DNA of 5,095 bases from an uncultured Lachnospiraceae bacterium (GCA_947589175.1 CANPZR010000204.1:1-5095); one strand, 5' to 3'; shown: positions 1 to 5,039, counted from the stretch's first letter. The notes: a model not told the origin generated them from the sequence alone. A program made the numbers and translations.

Positions 1-84
1 CTGCTGGTTTACAAGATGGAGATGGAAGGACTGGTCAAGAAGCATCCAGAATGGGAAGATGCCATGGGTACAGATACACCATAG
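1..84 (+). CDS. C-terminal end of an unidentified gene (truncated by window edge)
   Basis: Frame 1 is open from the window edge to a TAG at 82-84 and gives a 27-residue acidic/lysine-rich tail (…KMEMEGLVKKHPEWEDAM…), which has the composition of an ordinary bacterial protein. I do not recognise the family. Frame 3 is a real competitor: it is open from position 3 to a TAA at 198-200, which overlaps the ATG of the next gene in a TAATG arrangement typical of coupled genes. The frame 3 product would be unusually rich in Arg and Gly, with a …FGIRFVKVG… stretch near its end. Only one of the two can be the true upstream gene, and the window does not settle which. If frame 1 is right, 85-199 is a short spacer with no hairpin or promoter that I can support. 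Confidence 0.35.
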   Translation: MLVYKMEMEGLVKKHPEWEDAMGTDTP

Positions 85-199
85 AAAGCAGAGAAACAGG
101 CAGAACACATAGTAATAAGTTTGGGATTCGCTTTGTCAAAGTGGGATGCCGCACCAAGGTCCGGGTGAACGGAACGGTTATGGAAAGGCGGCGGTTATA

Positions 200-1297
200 A
201 TGAAAAAAATAGATGTATGGGAAATTGTGTATCGGCTGGTCATTTTGGCGGCGGCAGCGGTTCTTGTGGCGCCGGGACTGCCAGCGGAGGCCAGAACAAA
301 GTGCAGGTTATCAGCAGCCCGAAAGACGATGAGGACAGGACAGTCATGCACATTATCCTTGAAGGGAGCGCCTAAGAAGGCAAGGGCGGGAAAACTAAAG
401 TGGACTTCTGGAAATAAGCAGATAGTGTCCGTCCGCAGGAAAATCGGGAACAGAGCTGTGTTAAAAGCGAAGAAAGCCGGAAGAACGATAGTCAGGGCAA
501 GGTTTAAGGGCAGAACCTATAAATGCAGAATCATTGTAAAAGAGCAAAAGAGAGAAGGAGTAGAAGGTGGGGATACGCCCGCATTGAATGCCACAGCAGT
601 AGAGCTGCATTATATCGAAGATTATGCGGTTCCGTATATCGGGAAGGATCCGACGCATTATGATTCGTTTCAGTTCTGCGTTACCGGAACGGAGGCCTCT
701 GTGAAAGACTGGGTTATAGAGGGAGATCCGCAGGTGAAGAAAAGATACCAGATTACAGATGATGGCGCGGTTCGGATGGTATTAGGTAATGATTTTGGCG
801 AAGCATACTCACAGTGTACGGTAAAGGCCCGGCTGTCCGATGGGACAGAGCTGACGGCAACCGTAAGGGGCTATGATGATATTGCATTGTATATACAGAA
901 AGTATTTGCGGACTTTAAGGAAACATATATTACCGATAATATGACAGAATATGAGAAGATGGATAGGGCGGCATGGTATCTGAGCGCGGAATATGACTAC
1001 AGGCTGTATCAAGATGACTGGTGCGAATACATTGTCACAGGGAGCGGGGATTGTATGGCGAGCAGATTCGCCGTGATGTATCTGTGCCGTTATCTGGGAC
1101 TTCACGCAGCTGCCTGTCCGGATTTTGACGCCCATGGCGATACCGTTGTGCGGGCAGATGGCAAGGTGTATCTGGTGACTACCGGTTATCGGGGTGAAAA
1201 GCCGAGATATTATCAGATTGTGGAGATGTCAAGGGAACTCTTTGACCGGAGAAACGAGAAAAATGGCATTGATCCGAAGTACATCTGGGAAGACTGA
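200..1297 (+). CDS. Secreted protein with Ig-like (Big_2-type) domain and transglutaminase-like domain
   Basis: This is a 365-aa protein. I chose ATG 200 rather than an in-frame ATG at 146 because residues 1-31 then form a clean signal peptide: Lys-Lys near the start, a hydrophobic LVILAAAAVLVA core, and a likely AEA cleavage site before Arg32. A purine-rich GGAAAGG lies at 182-188. Residues about 34-115 look like a bacterial Ig-like domain, with the typical L-x-W-T-S-x-N…I-V-S-V and K-A-G-x-T-I-V-x-A patterns. Residues about 116-127 are a charged linker, followed by an unassigned stretch. Residues about 250-330 look like a transglutaminase/cysteine-protease-like fold: GSGDCMASRFAVMYLCRYLGL with Cys285 as candidate nucleophile, then His312 in AHGDTVV. 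The usual third residue (Asp after YLV) appears to be Thr327, so activity is uncertain. It is probably exported to the cell surface. Its link to the mobile genes downstream is unclear; it could be host flank or cargo. Confidence 0.8.
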   Translation: MKKIDVWEIVYRLVILAAAAVLVAPGLPAEARTKCRLSAARKTMRTGQSCTLSLKGAPKKARAGKLKWTSGNKQIVSVRRKIGNRAVLKAKKAGRTIVRARFKGRTYKCRIIVKEQKREGVEGGDTPALNATAVELHYIEDYAVPYIGKDPTHYDSFQFCVTGTEASVKDWVIEGDPQVKKRYQITDDGAVRMVLGNDFGEAYSQCTVKARLSDGTELTATVRGYDDIALYIQKVFADFKETYITDNMTEYEKMDRAAWYLSAEYDYRLYQDDWCEYIVTGSGDCMASRFAVMYLCRYLGLHAAACPDFDAHGDTVVRADGKVYLVTTGYRGEKPRYYQIVEMSRELFDRRNEKNGIDPKYIWED

Positions 1298-1327
1298 TTA
1301 ATGCAGACCAGACAGAGAGATAATGGA

Positions 1328-1365
1328 GGGGAAGTGGCTAGGGAGTGTTACCCTACCACTTTCCC
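1328..1365. repeat. Hairpin at the convergent gene junction
   Basis: Positions 1328-1337 (GGGGAAGTGG) pair with 1356-1365 (CCACTTTCCC) with one G-T wobble. After a one-base bulge at 1338, TAGGG (1339-1343) pairs with CCCTA (1351-1355), leaving a 7-base loop that contains the repressor stop codon. The structure sits between the ends of the secreted-protein gene and the S24 repressor, so a bidirectional terminator is the natural reading. Neither side has a T tract, so it is not a canonical intrinsic terminator; it could instead stabilise mRNA 3' ends. Confidence 0.6.
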
Positions 1366-2055
1366 GAATACAAAGAACTCATCATTTTCTTTGATCTCTC
1401 TGGGCTGGTATTTTTTATGGTTCAGGGAGATCAGAAGCGTCTTTCCGTTCTGGTGTTCCAGTTTCTTGATAAAGCCTTCTCCGTTATGAAAGAAGATGCC
1501 GATCTCACCGTCCTCAAGCTCTTTCTGGGCGCGGACCCAGACAGTCTGCCCATTGATATACTGCGGCTCCATGCTGTCGCCGGATATGGTGACGCCAAAG
1601 TCTGCCGTCTCCGGGACTTCACTGCCGACATCAATTTCGTCATAGGCGTCGCTGTCCAGATAGACTCCGTTGCCGGCAGAAACCGGAAGATGAAATAACT
1701 TCATTGTCCGTTTTGCAGGGAATGACAGGATTTCAGCCGGTTCTTTTTTGTATAGGCCGCTGGCCCGGAGTATGTCTGCATAGTCGGAGACCATTTTCTG
1801 ACCGGCTTCATTAAGATCGTAGAGCAGTGAAGGAACCGTGTTCCTGTCGAAAGCTGCCCGTATGTCTGAAATTTCCAGAATATCACACAGTATCAAAAGC
1901 AGTTCGCCGGAGATTCGGATCCGACCGGATTCCCAGTTGTATATCATCTGATTGGTTACATTGTAGCCTCTGTCACGAAAAGCACAGGCTGCCTCAACTT
2001 GTGACATATGGCAGTCTGTCCGCAATTTCTGTATATATTCGCCCAGATTCTTCAT
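1348..2055 (-). CDS. XRE/S24 (CI/LexA-type) self-cleaving transcriptional repressor
   Basis: A 235-aa phage-type repressor. Residues about 5-65 form a helix-turn-helix of the Cro/CI (XRE) class (M17-S-Q-V-E-A-A…, then V33-T-N-Q-M-I-Y-N-W-E-S-G). Residues about 120-235 form an S24/LexA-like peptidase: a candidate Ala127-Gly128 cleavage bond in VSAGNG, catalytic Ser161 in ISGDSMEP, and catalytic Lys197 in GFIKKL. In this family DNA damage stimulates self-cleavage through RecA and releases the operon; here that is inferred from the intact catalytic residues. The start at 2055 follows a strong GAGGTGAGG ribosome binding site on the minus strand (about 2062-2070). The gene is transcribed away from the rightward operon and is the likely repressor of both divergent promoters. 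Length and layout match repressors of phages and integrative elements. Confidence 0.92.
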   Translation of the reverse strand: MKNLGEYIQKLRTDCHMSQVEAACAFRDRGYNVTNQMIYNWESGRIRISGELLLILCDILEISDIRAAFDRNTVPSLLYDLNEAGQKMVSDYADILRASGLYKKEPAEILSFPAKRTMKLFHLPVSAGNGVYLDSDAYDEIDVGSEVPETADFGVTISGDSMEPQYINGQTVWVRAQKELEDGEIGIFFHNGEGFIKKLEHQNGKTLLISLNHKKYQPREIKENDEFFVFGKVVG

Positions 2056-2102
2056 GGATTACCTCACCTCTTTAATGTCATTTCTAAACATTTCTGTGCC
2101 AT

Positions 2103-2131
2103 ATTATACTATGGAAAATAAGGAAAAGCAA
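2103..2131 (-). promoter_or_regulatory. Promoter of the S24 repressor gene
   Basis: On the minus strand a perfect TATAAT (complement of 2103-2108) is preceded, at 17 bp spacing, by TTGCTT (complement of 2126-2131), a weak but placeable -35. Transcription would begin near 2096, leaving a roughly 40-base leader. A 7-bp direct repeat (CATTTCT on the plus strand at 2079-2085 and 2089-2095, exactly 10 bp apart) lies at and just past the predicted start and may bind a regulator. Confidence 0.65.
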
Positions 2132-2136
2132 GGCTT

Positions 2137-2196
2137 TTTTGATACAAAATATTCAAAATAGATAAAAAATAACGAAAAACACACTTGAAATATTCA
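2137..2196. promoter_or_regulatory. Candidate operator boxes between the divergent promoters
   Basis: The 9-mer AAATATTCA occurs at 2147-2155 and again at 2188-2196. The 41-bp separation is close to four helical turns, so both copies face the same side. The second copy overlaps the -35 of the rightward promoter. Around the first copy, TTTTGA (2137-2142) and TCAAAA (2153-2158) form an inverted repeat. Around the second, CACTT (2182-2186) and AAGTG (2200-2204) form another. These are plausible binding sites for the S24 repressor encoded next to them; no binding rule is known to me for this protein. Confidence 0.4.
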
Positions 2197-2213
2197 TAAA
2201 AGTGATTTATAAT
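2185..2213 (+). promoter_or_regulatory. Rightward promoter of the small-gene operon
   Basis: TTGAAA (2185-2190) and TATAAT (2208-2213) are separated by exactly 17 bp, a near-consensus vegetative promoter. Transcription would start near 2220. The roughly 80-base leader includes a hairpin, GTTTTCCG (2240-2247) with CGGAGAAC (2257-2264), one G-T wobble and a 9-base loop. The -35 overlaps a candidate repressor box, so the promoter is probably silenced by the divergent S24 protein. Confidence 0.75.
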
Positions 2214-2298
2214 AGCCATACAGCCGAACATACATTCGCGTTTTCCGAGCGGTGTGCGGAGAACAGGGATGCCGATTTTTATTGCAGAGGTGAAGTAA

Positions 2299-2592
2299 TT
2301 GAATGATACGATGATTAGAAAGAGAGACACTGAGGATGAAACGTTGACAACAAGTGGACGGAAAAAAGCCTATCAGATTGGGAAAAGCGGGGAACACAGA
2401 GCCGACATCACGATACGCTGCAGGCGTTGCAACCAGTTCCTTCTAGGCTATGATCTGGCATACGATGACGATAAGCGCATTCTGGAGCGGATCACTTTGC
2501 CGCCGTGCCGGTGCAAAAGGGTTCTGACTCTTATGAAATATACGGAAGGAATGCTCCGTAAACAGGCAGTGGACAATATCGTCCGGCTGTAA
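2299..2592 (+). CDS. Small zinc-ribbon-like protein (Com-like Cys pattern), TTG start
   Basis: A 97-aa basic protein. I chose the TTG at 2299 because AGAGGTG (2286-2292) sits 6 bases before it; the in-frame ATG at 2311 would be 18 bases away, and the ATG at 2303 is in another frame. Residues 37-79 carry four cysteines in a ribbon-like layout: Cys41-x2-Cys44 (IRCRRCNQFLLG) and Cys70-x-Cys72 (PPCRCKR), about 25 residues apart. The stretch RCxxCN…L plus CRCKR recalls the small zinc-finger translational regulator Com of phage Mu, though the second Cys pair has different spacing, so this is only a resemblance. Residues 1-36 are charged and probably disordered. It is the first gene after the rightward promoter and directly precedes the structured leader of the XRE gene. 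A nucleic-acid-binding regulator is likely; the exact function is unknown. Confidence 0.7.
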   Translation: MNDTMIRKRDTEDETLTTSGRKKAYQIGKSGEHRADITIRCRRCNQFLLGYDLAYDDDKRILERITLPPCRCKRVLTLMKYTEGMLRKQAVDNIVRL

Positions 2593-2696
2593 GTAACTTG
2601 AGACACGAGGCTTTATCGAGCATGGAAAAGCCTCATCAGTAAAATTAAATGAGGGCGCCACCTGTAAGGGCGGTATTTGCATTTAGGACAGATATC

Positions 2697-2769
2697 AAGC
2701 ACCAGAGACACAGGGGAACAGCACAGTATAGAGATACTGGCGTTTCCCGGTGTGGATGGTGCTTTTTTT
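2697..2769 (+). terminator. Long terminator-like hairpin with T7 tract
   Basis: AAGCACC (2697-2703) pairs with GGTGCTT (2758-2764). Above it, ACAC-A-GGGGAAC (2708-2719) pairs with GTTTCCC-G-GTGT (2742-2753), with one A/G mismatch and one wobble. A two-pair GC step then leads to CAGTAT/ATACTG (2724-2729 / 2734-2739) closed by an AGAG loop. In total about 26 pairs fit into 68 bases. The 3' arm runs straight into seven T (2763-2769), the mark of an intrinsic terminator. It would end transcription before the XRE gene unless it is read through or regulated. It is far longer than a normal terminator stem, suggesting a regulated or processed structure. Confidence 0.7.
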
Positions 2770-2780
2770 ATGTCTGTAGG

Positions 2781-2815
2781 TGTCCTTTTCTGGCTGTTCC
2801 AGCCCGGAAAGGACA
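2781..2815 (+). promoter_or_regulatory. Hairpin sequestering the XRE gene's ribosome binding site
   Basis: TGTCCTTTTC (2781-2790) pairs over ten positions with GGAAAGGACA (2806-2815) with one wobble. After one mismatch, GGCT/AGCC (2792-2795 / 2801-2804) extends the stem under a GTTCC loop. The 3' arm contains AAAGGA (2808-2813), the only plausible Shine-Dalgarno for ATG 2821, 7 bases downstream. The 5' arm is effectively an anti-Shine-Dalgarno. Translation of the XRE gene would therefore need the hairpin opened by a protein, a ligand, or a translating ribosome. Confidence 0.7.
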
Positions 2816-2820
2816 AAATT

Positions 2821-3174
2821 ATGAAAAAAGAAGCAGTAGCAAAAAAGGATGTAAGACAGTTTACAGAGGAAGAATGCCAGGCAATGGGGGCGCGGATTCG
2901 TGAAGCCCGTGAGGAAGCAGGGATGAAGCAGATCGAGCTGGCGGAATTTCTGGCTATCGGGAAGAATCAGATGTATCGGATTGAAAACGGCCAGACGCCG
3001 TGCAAGACCGAGTATTTGTTTGAAATTTCACAGATTCTGGGCGTTTCCCTTGATTATCTGTACTTTGGTGAAGCTGTGTCTAACGAGATGCGGGAGATGA
3101 TGGAGATGTGCCAGGGCAGGGGAATCAGGGAGATTCGGAAGGCAGTGGATATTTTAAGGGCATTTTTCGGATGA
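2821..3174 (+). CDS. XRE-family helix-turn-helix regulator
   Basis: A 117-aa protein with a Cro/CI-type DNA-binding domain at residues about 23-82: IREAREEAGMKQIELAEFLAIGKNQMYRIENG, then LFEISQILGVSLDYLYFGE. This is the classic arrangement, with Lys36-Gln37 opening the recognition region and the L-D-Y-L-Y-F-G ending typical of Firmicute element regulators. The last 30 residues are a charged helix, probably for dimerisation. No peptidase domain is present, so it is not another self-cleaving repressor. ATG 2821 follows AAAGGA at 2808-2813, which lies inside a hairpin. An in-frame TTG at 2677 would add 48 residues across the terminator-like structure and is less likely. It may control the downstream toxin-like genes or the element's own promoters. 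Confidence 0.88.
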   Translation: MKKEAVAKKDVRQFTEEECQAMGARIREAREEAGMKQIELAEFLAIGKNQMYRIENGQTPCKTEYLFEISQILGVSLDYLYFGEAVSNEMREMMEMCQGRGIREIRKAVDILRAFFG

Positions 3175-3276
3175 GACAGCCGCCATACTGCGACAGTCGT
3201 CTTACAAAGTAGGCAAAATGCCCAAAGAGTATCTTTCTAGGGCGATGAATGGAGCGTTCTATGATTTATGATAAAA

Positions 3277-3303
3277 GTGTCGAACAAAGCAGGTATTCGG
3301 CAC
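3277..3303. repeat. Inverted repeat upstream of the first MazF-like gene
   Basis: GTGTCGAA (3277-3284) and TTCGGCAC (3296-3303) are inverted copies apart from one wobble position and enclose 11 bases. The element lies 31 bases before the ATG at 3335, in the 160-base gap after the XRE gene. It may be an operator for autoregulation or a leader hairpin. A TATGAT just upstream (3267-3272) has no convincing -35, so I do not call a promoter here. Confidence 0.35.
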
Positions 3304-3334
3304 AGGACAGAGTTTGGAAGGAGGGCTTTAGAAA

Positions 3335-3751
3335 ATGAGTAAAGATAGAAAAGCGAGAACTACAGATAAACATGGACGGGGTTGGAGGACTGGCATATGC
3401 CAGGGGGATGTCTTGCTGGTGCATTTTGGCGGGAACCGGAAAGGAAGCAGGAGCCTTTCTGGAGACCATCCGGCATATGTAATGAGCAGCGATGACAGAA
3501 TGAAAACAGACCATGTGCTGATGGTCATTCCGCTTTTCCGCAGCCCGTCAAAGGATACAGCTGCTAAAGATATAGAGATTGGACCGATGGATTGCCGGGG
3601 ACTTCGCCGCTTGGAATATGCGCAGATTATGAACATGCAGAAGATCAGCAGGTATCAGATTGTCAGGAGAATTGGGCGGGTGAAAAATGAAGCCGTGCAT
3701 AAGGAGCTGCTGGCGTCTATATGGGGACAGGTAGGTGATCGGAATGAGTGA
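3335..3751 (+). CDS. Divergent MazF/PemK-like protein
   Basis: A 138-aa protein whose core (residues about 22-130) follows the MazF/PemK SH3-like fold: GDVLLVHFG at 24-32, HPAYVMSSD at 45-53, VLMVIPLFRSP at 61-71, and the terminal IVRRIGRV…ELLASIW helix region. MazF enzymes are mRNA interferases that use an Arg in an R-P-x-V-V motif and a Thr in a P-L-T motif. Here the matching positions appear to be His45 and Phe68, so RNase activity in the usual form is doubtful. An N-terminal basic stretch of about 20 residues precedes the core. AGGAGGG (3319-3325) sits 9 bases before the ATG. The gene overlaps the next one by 8 bases (ATGAGTGA), so the two are translationally coupled. It could be a catalytically altered toxin, or a paralogue now acting as regulator or partner. 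Confidence 0.75.
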   Translation: MSKDRKARTTDKHGRGWRTGICQGDVLLVHFGGNRKGSRSLSGDHPAYVMSSDDRMKTDHVLMVIPLFRSPSKDTAAKDIEIGPMDCRGLRRLEYAQIMNMQKISRYQIVRRIGRVKNEAVHKELLASIWGQVGDRNE

Positions 3752-3941
3752 CCGGAAAGTTTCGGAAGAATGCTATGATGATTTTTTTGACCATAGGCTG
3801 ACTTATCAAAATGTGGACTATGTCATACATGAAAACGGCGTTACTGTGTATGACAAGAATAACCGCGTGCTGGGGGAGTATCCCACAGAGACAGAAGCGC
3901 TGGAGGCAATCCGGCAGATGGTGGACGGATATTATAAATAA
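3744..3941 (+). CDS. Small acidic protein between two MazF-like genes
   Basis: A 65-aa protein of unknown family. ATG 3744 is preferred over a GTG at 3735 because AGGTAGGTGA (3729-3738) lies just before it and the ATGAGTGA overlap with the preceding stop is a typical coupled start. It has 14 Asp/Glu against 7 Arg/Lys and many aromatic residues. The pattern VDYVIHENGVTVYDKNNRVLGEYPTETEALEAIRQMV suggests a short beta-sheet followed by one helix. There are no cysteine pairs, membrane segments or HTH. It does not resemble MazE. Its size, acidity and position between two toxin-like genes make an antitoxin or inhibitor role conceivable, but that is inference from context only. Confidence 0.7.
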   Translation: MSDRKVSEECYDDFFDHRLTYQNVDYVIHENGVTVYDKNNRVLGEYPTETEALEAIRQMVDGYYK

Positions 3942-3966
3942 GAAGAAAGGCGGGGAGGAATAAAGG

Positions 3967-4440
3967 ATGTTTTATGGCAATGAGGATAAAAGGGAGGCGG
4001 AGACTGGATCCGGGAAGGGACATGTCAGCGCTATCCGTATGGAGCATTCCATGGATAAACCATATTATGAGAGGATGGATATTGTCCTTGCGGATTTTGG
4101 GAAGGATTATGAGCGCAGCACAGTAGGAGATTTCCGCCCGGCGATTGTGATCAGCAATACGGAATACAACCGTCACTCTCCGGTCATGCAGGTTCTGCCG
4201 ATGACAAAAAGACTGAAAGCAGTAGACAAGCCTTACCATGTGTTTGTGGACTGCATGGATTGCGATGAATTTTATGCTTCGGGGGTGTGTCTTGTGGAAC
4301 AGATAGCAACCGTTGACAGAAAGCAGGTCAAAAGAAAGATAGCAAAGGTTATGGATGCAGGGCTGATTGCAAAGATTGAAAAGACAATCTTGCACCAGCT
4401 GGATATTTCACTGAAAGGACAACCGGGAGGCGACATATGA
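3967..4440 (+). CDS. MazF/PemK-family endoribonuclease toxin
   Basis: A 157-aa protein with the conserved MazF features in order: MDIVLADFG (37-45), FRPAIVISN with Arg57 (56-64), QVLPMT with Thr80 (75-80), VCLVEQIATVDRKQV (107-121), and a terminal helix (KIEKTILHQL). Arg57 and Thr80 match the catalytic Arg and Thr of characterised MazF mRNA interferases, so this copy is likely active and would cleave mRNA to stop growth. Residues 1-36 extend beyond a normal MazF. I keep ATG 3967 because GGGGAGG (3952-3958) is 8 bases upstream, while the later ATG at 4039 has no such site. No obvious MazE-like gene precedes it; the neighbour is the 65-aa acidic protein, 25 bases upstream. The stop codon overlaps the next ATG as ATGA. 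Confidence 0.9.
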   Translation: MFYGNEDKREAETGSGKGHVSAIRMEHSMDKPYYERMDIVLADFGKDYERSTVGDFRPAIVISNTEYNRHSPVMQVLPMTKRLKAVDKPYHVFVDCMDCDEFYASGVCLVEQIATVDRKQVKRKIAKVMDAGLIAKIEKTILHQLDISLKGQPGGDI

Positions 4441-4718
4441 CGGCGGGGGATAAGGAAAGCCGGCGCTCGGCGGTTTTCCCGGATGTGAAGTCGGAGGAGC
4501 TGGCAGATATCAGCAGGCTGCGCATAGATAGTAATGGATCTCTGGAAGAAAGAAGGAGGCAGTATCTCAACCAGGTGGGCAATCCCTATATGGTAAGGGT
4601 AGGCGATGTGGTCGTGAAAATATCATTTTCGGATTCCGGCAGTTCTTTTGAGGAGGCATTTGAAAATTTGCTGTCCAGTGCGGGAAAAAGCCGTGACAAG
4701 ATGGGAGATATGTGGTAA
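4437..4718 (+). CDS. Small conserved-type protein preceding the recombinase
   Basis: A 93-aa protein starting within the stop of the MazF gene (ATGA, 4437-4440) behind GGGAGG at 4425-4430, so the two are translationally coupled. Residues about 22-80 read LADISRLRIDSNGSLEERR…YLNQVGNPYMVRVGDVVVKISFSDSGSSFEEAFENLL. The pattern NPY-x4-G-D-x-VVKISF followed by a helix is one I associate with small proteins of unknown function encoded just before large serine recombinases in Lachnospiraceae elements; I am not certain of the family number. It has no signal peptide, membrane segment or metal motif. Being coupled to the toxin gene, it may be part of the toxin module or only share its transcript. Confidence 0.75.
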   Translation: MTAGDKESRRSAVFPDVKSEELADISRLRIDSNGSLEERRRQYLNQVGNPYMVRVGDVVVKISFSDSGSSFEEAFENLLSSAGKSRDKMGDMW

Positions 4719-4823
4719 ACTAATGAATGAGAGAGGACACGGAGATCAGAAGATGTCTGTGGCTGGCAGGATTCTATTGCTATCCGGTCTGTACGGCTTA
4801 ATAAGTTTAAGGAGCGACAGACT

Positions 4824-5039
4824 ATGGATAATTTCAAAAAGATTTATCATGCAGGCGCTTATGAGCGGCTGTCTAAAGAGGATGGAGACATTGCGCTCTC
4901 CGGCAAGGCGGAGAGTAACAGCATTTCCAACCAGAGATCCCTGATTGAGAACTTTATAAGTGAAAATGACGATATCGTGCTGACACGGGAGTATGTTGAC
5001 GATGGCTATTCCGGCGCCAATTTTGTTGAGGTAAGATAA
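4824..5039 (+). pseudogene. Large serine recombinase, N-terminal fragment (interrupted)
   Basis: AAGGAG (4809-4814) precedes ATG 4824 by 9 bases. The first 67 residues match the start of a serine recombinase catalytic domain: AYERLSKEDGD with Tyr13, Arg15 and nucleophile Ser17 in the resolvase Y-x-R-x-S motif, then SISNQRSLIENFI, then YVDDGYSGANF, characteristic of large serine integrases. Such enzymes are usually about 450-600 residues long. Here the frame diverges after GANF and ends at a TAA at 5037-5039 within an inverted repeat that does not look like recombinase sequence. The rest of the catalytic domain and all DNA-binding domains are missing in this window. The fragment cannot act as an integrase; the 3' part may lie beyond the inserted sequence. 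The 105 bases before the ATG (4719-4823) show no supportable gene. Confidence 0.85.

Larger units (their letters stand above)
2597..2820 (+). ncRNA. Candidate structured leader RNA upstream of the XRE gene
   Basis: This gene-free stretch between two operon genes is packed with base-pairing potential. GAGGCTTT (2607-2614) pairs perfectly with AAAGCCTC (2627-2634) around a 12-base loop. A short CGCC/GGCG (2656-2659 / 2669-2672) follows. Then come a long compound hairpin ending in T7 (2697-2769) and a hairpin covering the next ribosome binding site (2781-2815). A reading frame from TTG 2677 runs in frame into the XRE gene, but the paired structure explains the sequence better than a protein extension does. 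I do not recognise a described RNA class. It could be a cis-acting leader, or a separate small RNA ending at the T tract. Confidence 0.5.
1348..5031. mobile_element. Segment of an integrative element (boundaries not seen)
   Basis: A phage-type S24 repressor, divergent promoters, a run of small regulatory and toxin-like genes, and a large serine recombinase reading outward form the usual control/recombination end of an integrative or mobilisable element. The stated limits are only the outer genes that support this; I see no attachment-site core. Whether the secreted protein at 200-1297 lies inside the element is undecided. Confidence 0.5.

Noticed and set aside
196..201. TATAAT directly before the secreted-protein gene
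   Set aside because: It overlaps the ATG at 200, so it cannot serve as the -10 of this gene's promoter.
1345..1698. 117-codon plus-strand frame within the S24 repressor
   Set aside because: The minus-strand product has clear HTH and S24 catalytic motifs; the plus frame has no domain and no ribosome binding site.
2607..2634. Perfect 8-bp hairpin as a terminator of the zinc-ribbon gene
   Set aside because: It is followed by ATCAGTAAAATT, with no T tract; it is better treated as part of the structured leader.
2677..2820. 48-residue N-terminal extension of the XRE protein from a TTG start
   Set aside because: The segment is dominated by a terminator-like hairpin with T7 and by a hairpin over the proper Shine-Dalgarno; HTH proteins of this kind normally begin near ATG 2821. 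It is kept only as an alternative.
3260..3272. Two TATGAT hexamers before the first MazF-like gene
   Set aside because: Neither has a recognisable -35 at 16-18 bp or an extended -10 motif.
3841..4395. 184-codon open frame on the minus strand across the MazF gene
   Set aside because: It runs antisense to two well-supported genes with good ribosome binding sites, and its product is Cys/His/Ile-rich with no recognisable domain; it is a shadow frame.
4648..4944. 98-codon plus-strand frame overlapping the recombinase start
   Set aside because: It overlaps the 93-aa gene and the recombinase in another frame; the recombinase motif frame is unambiguous.
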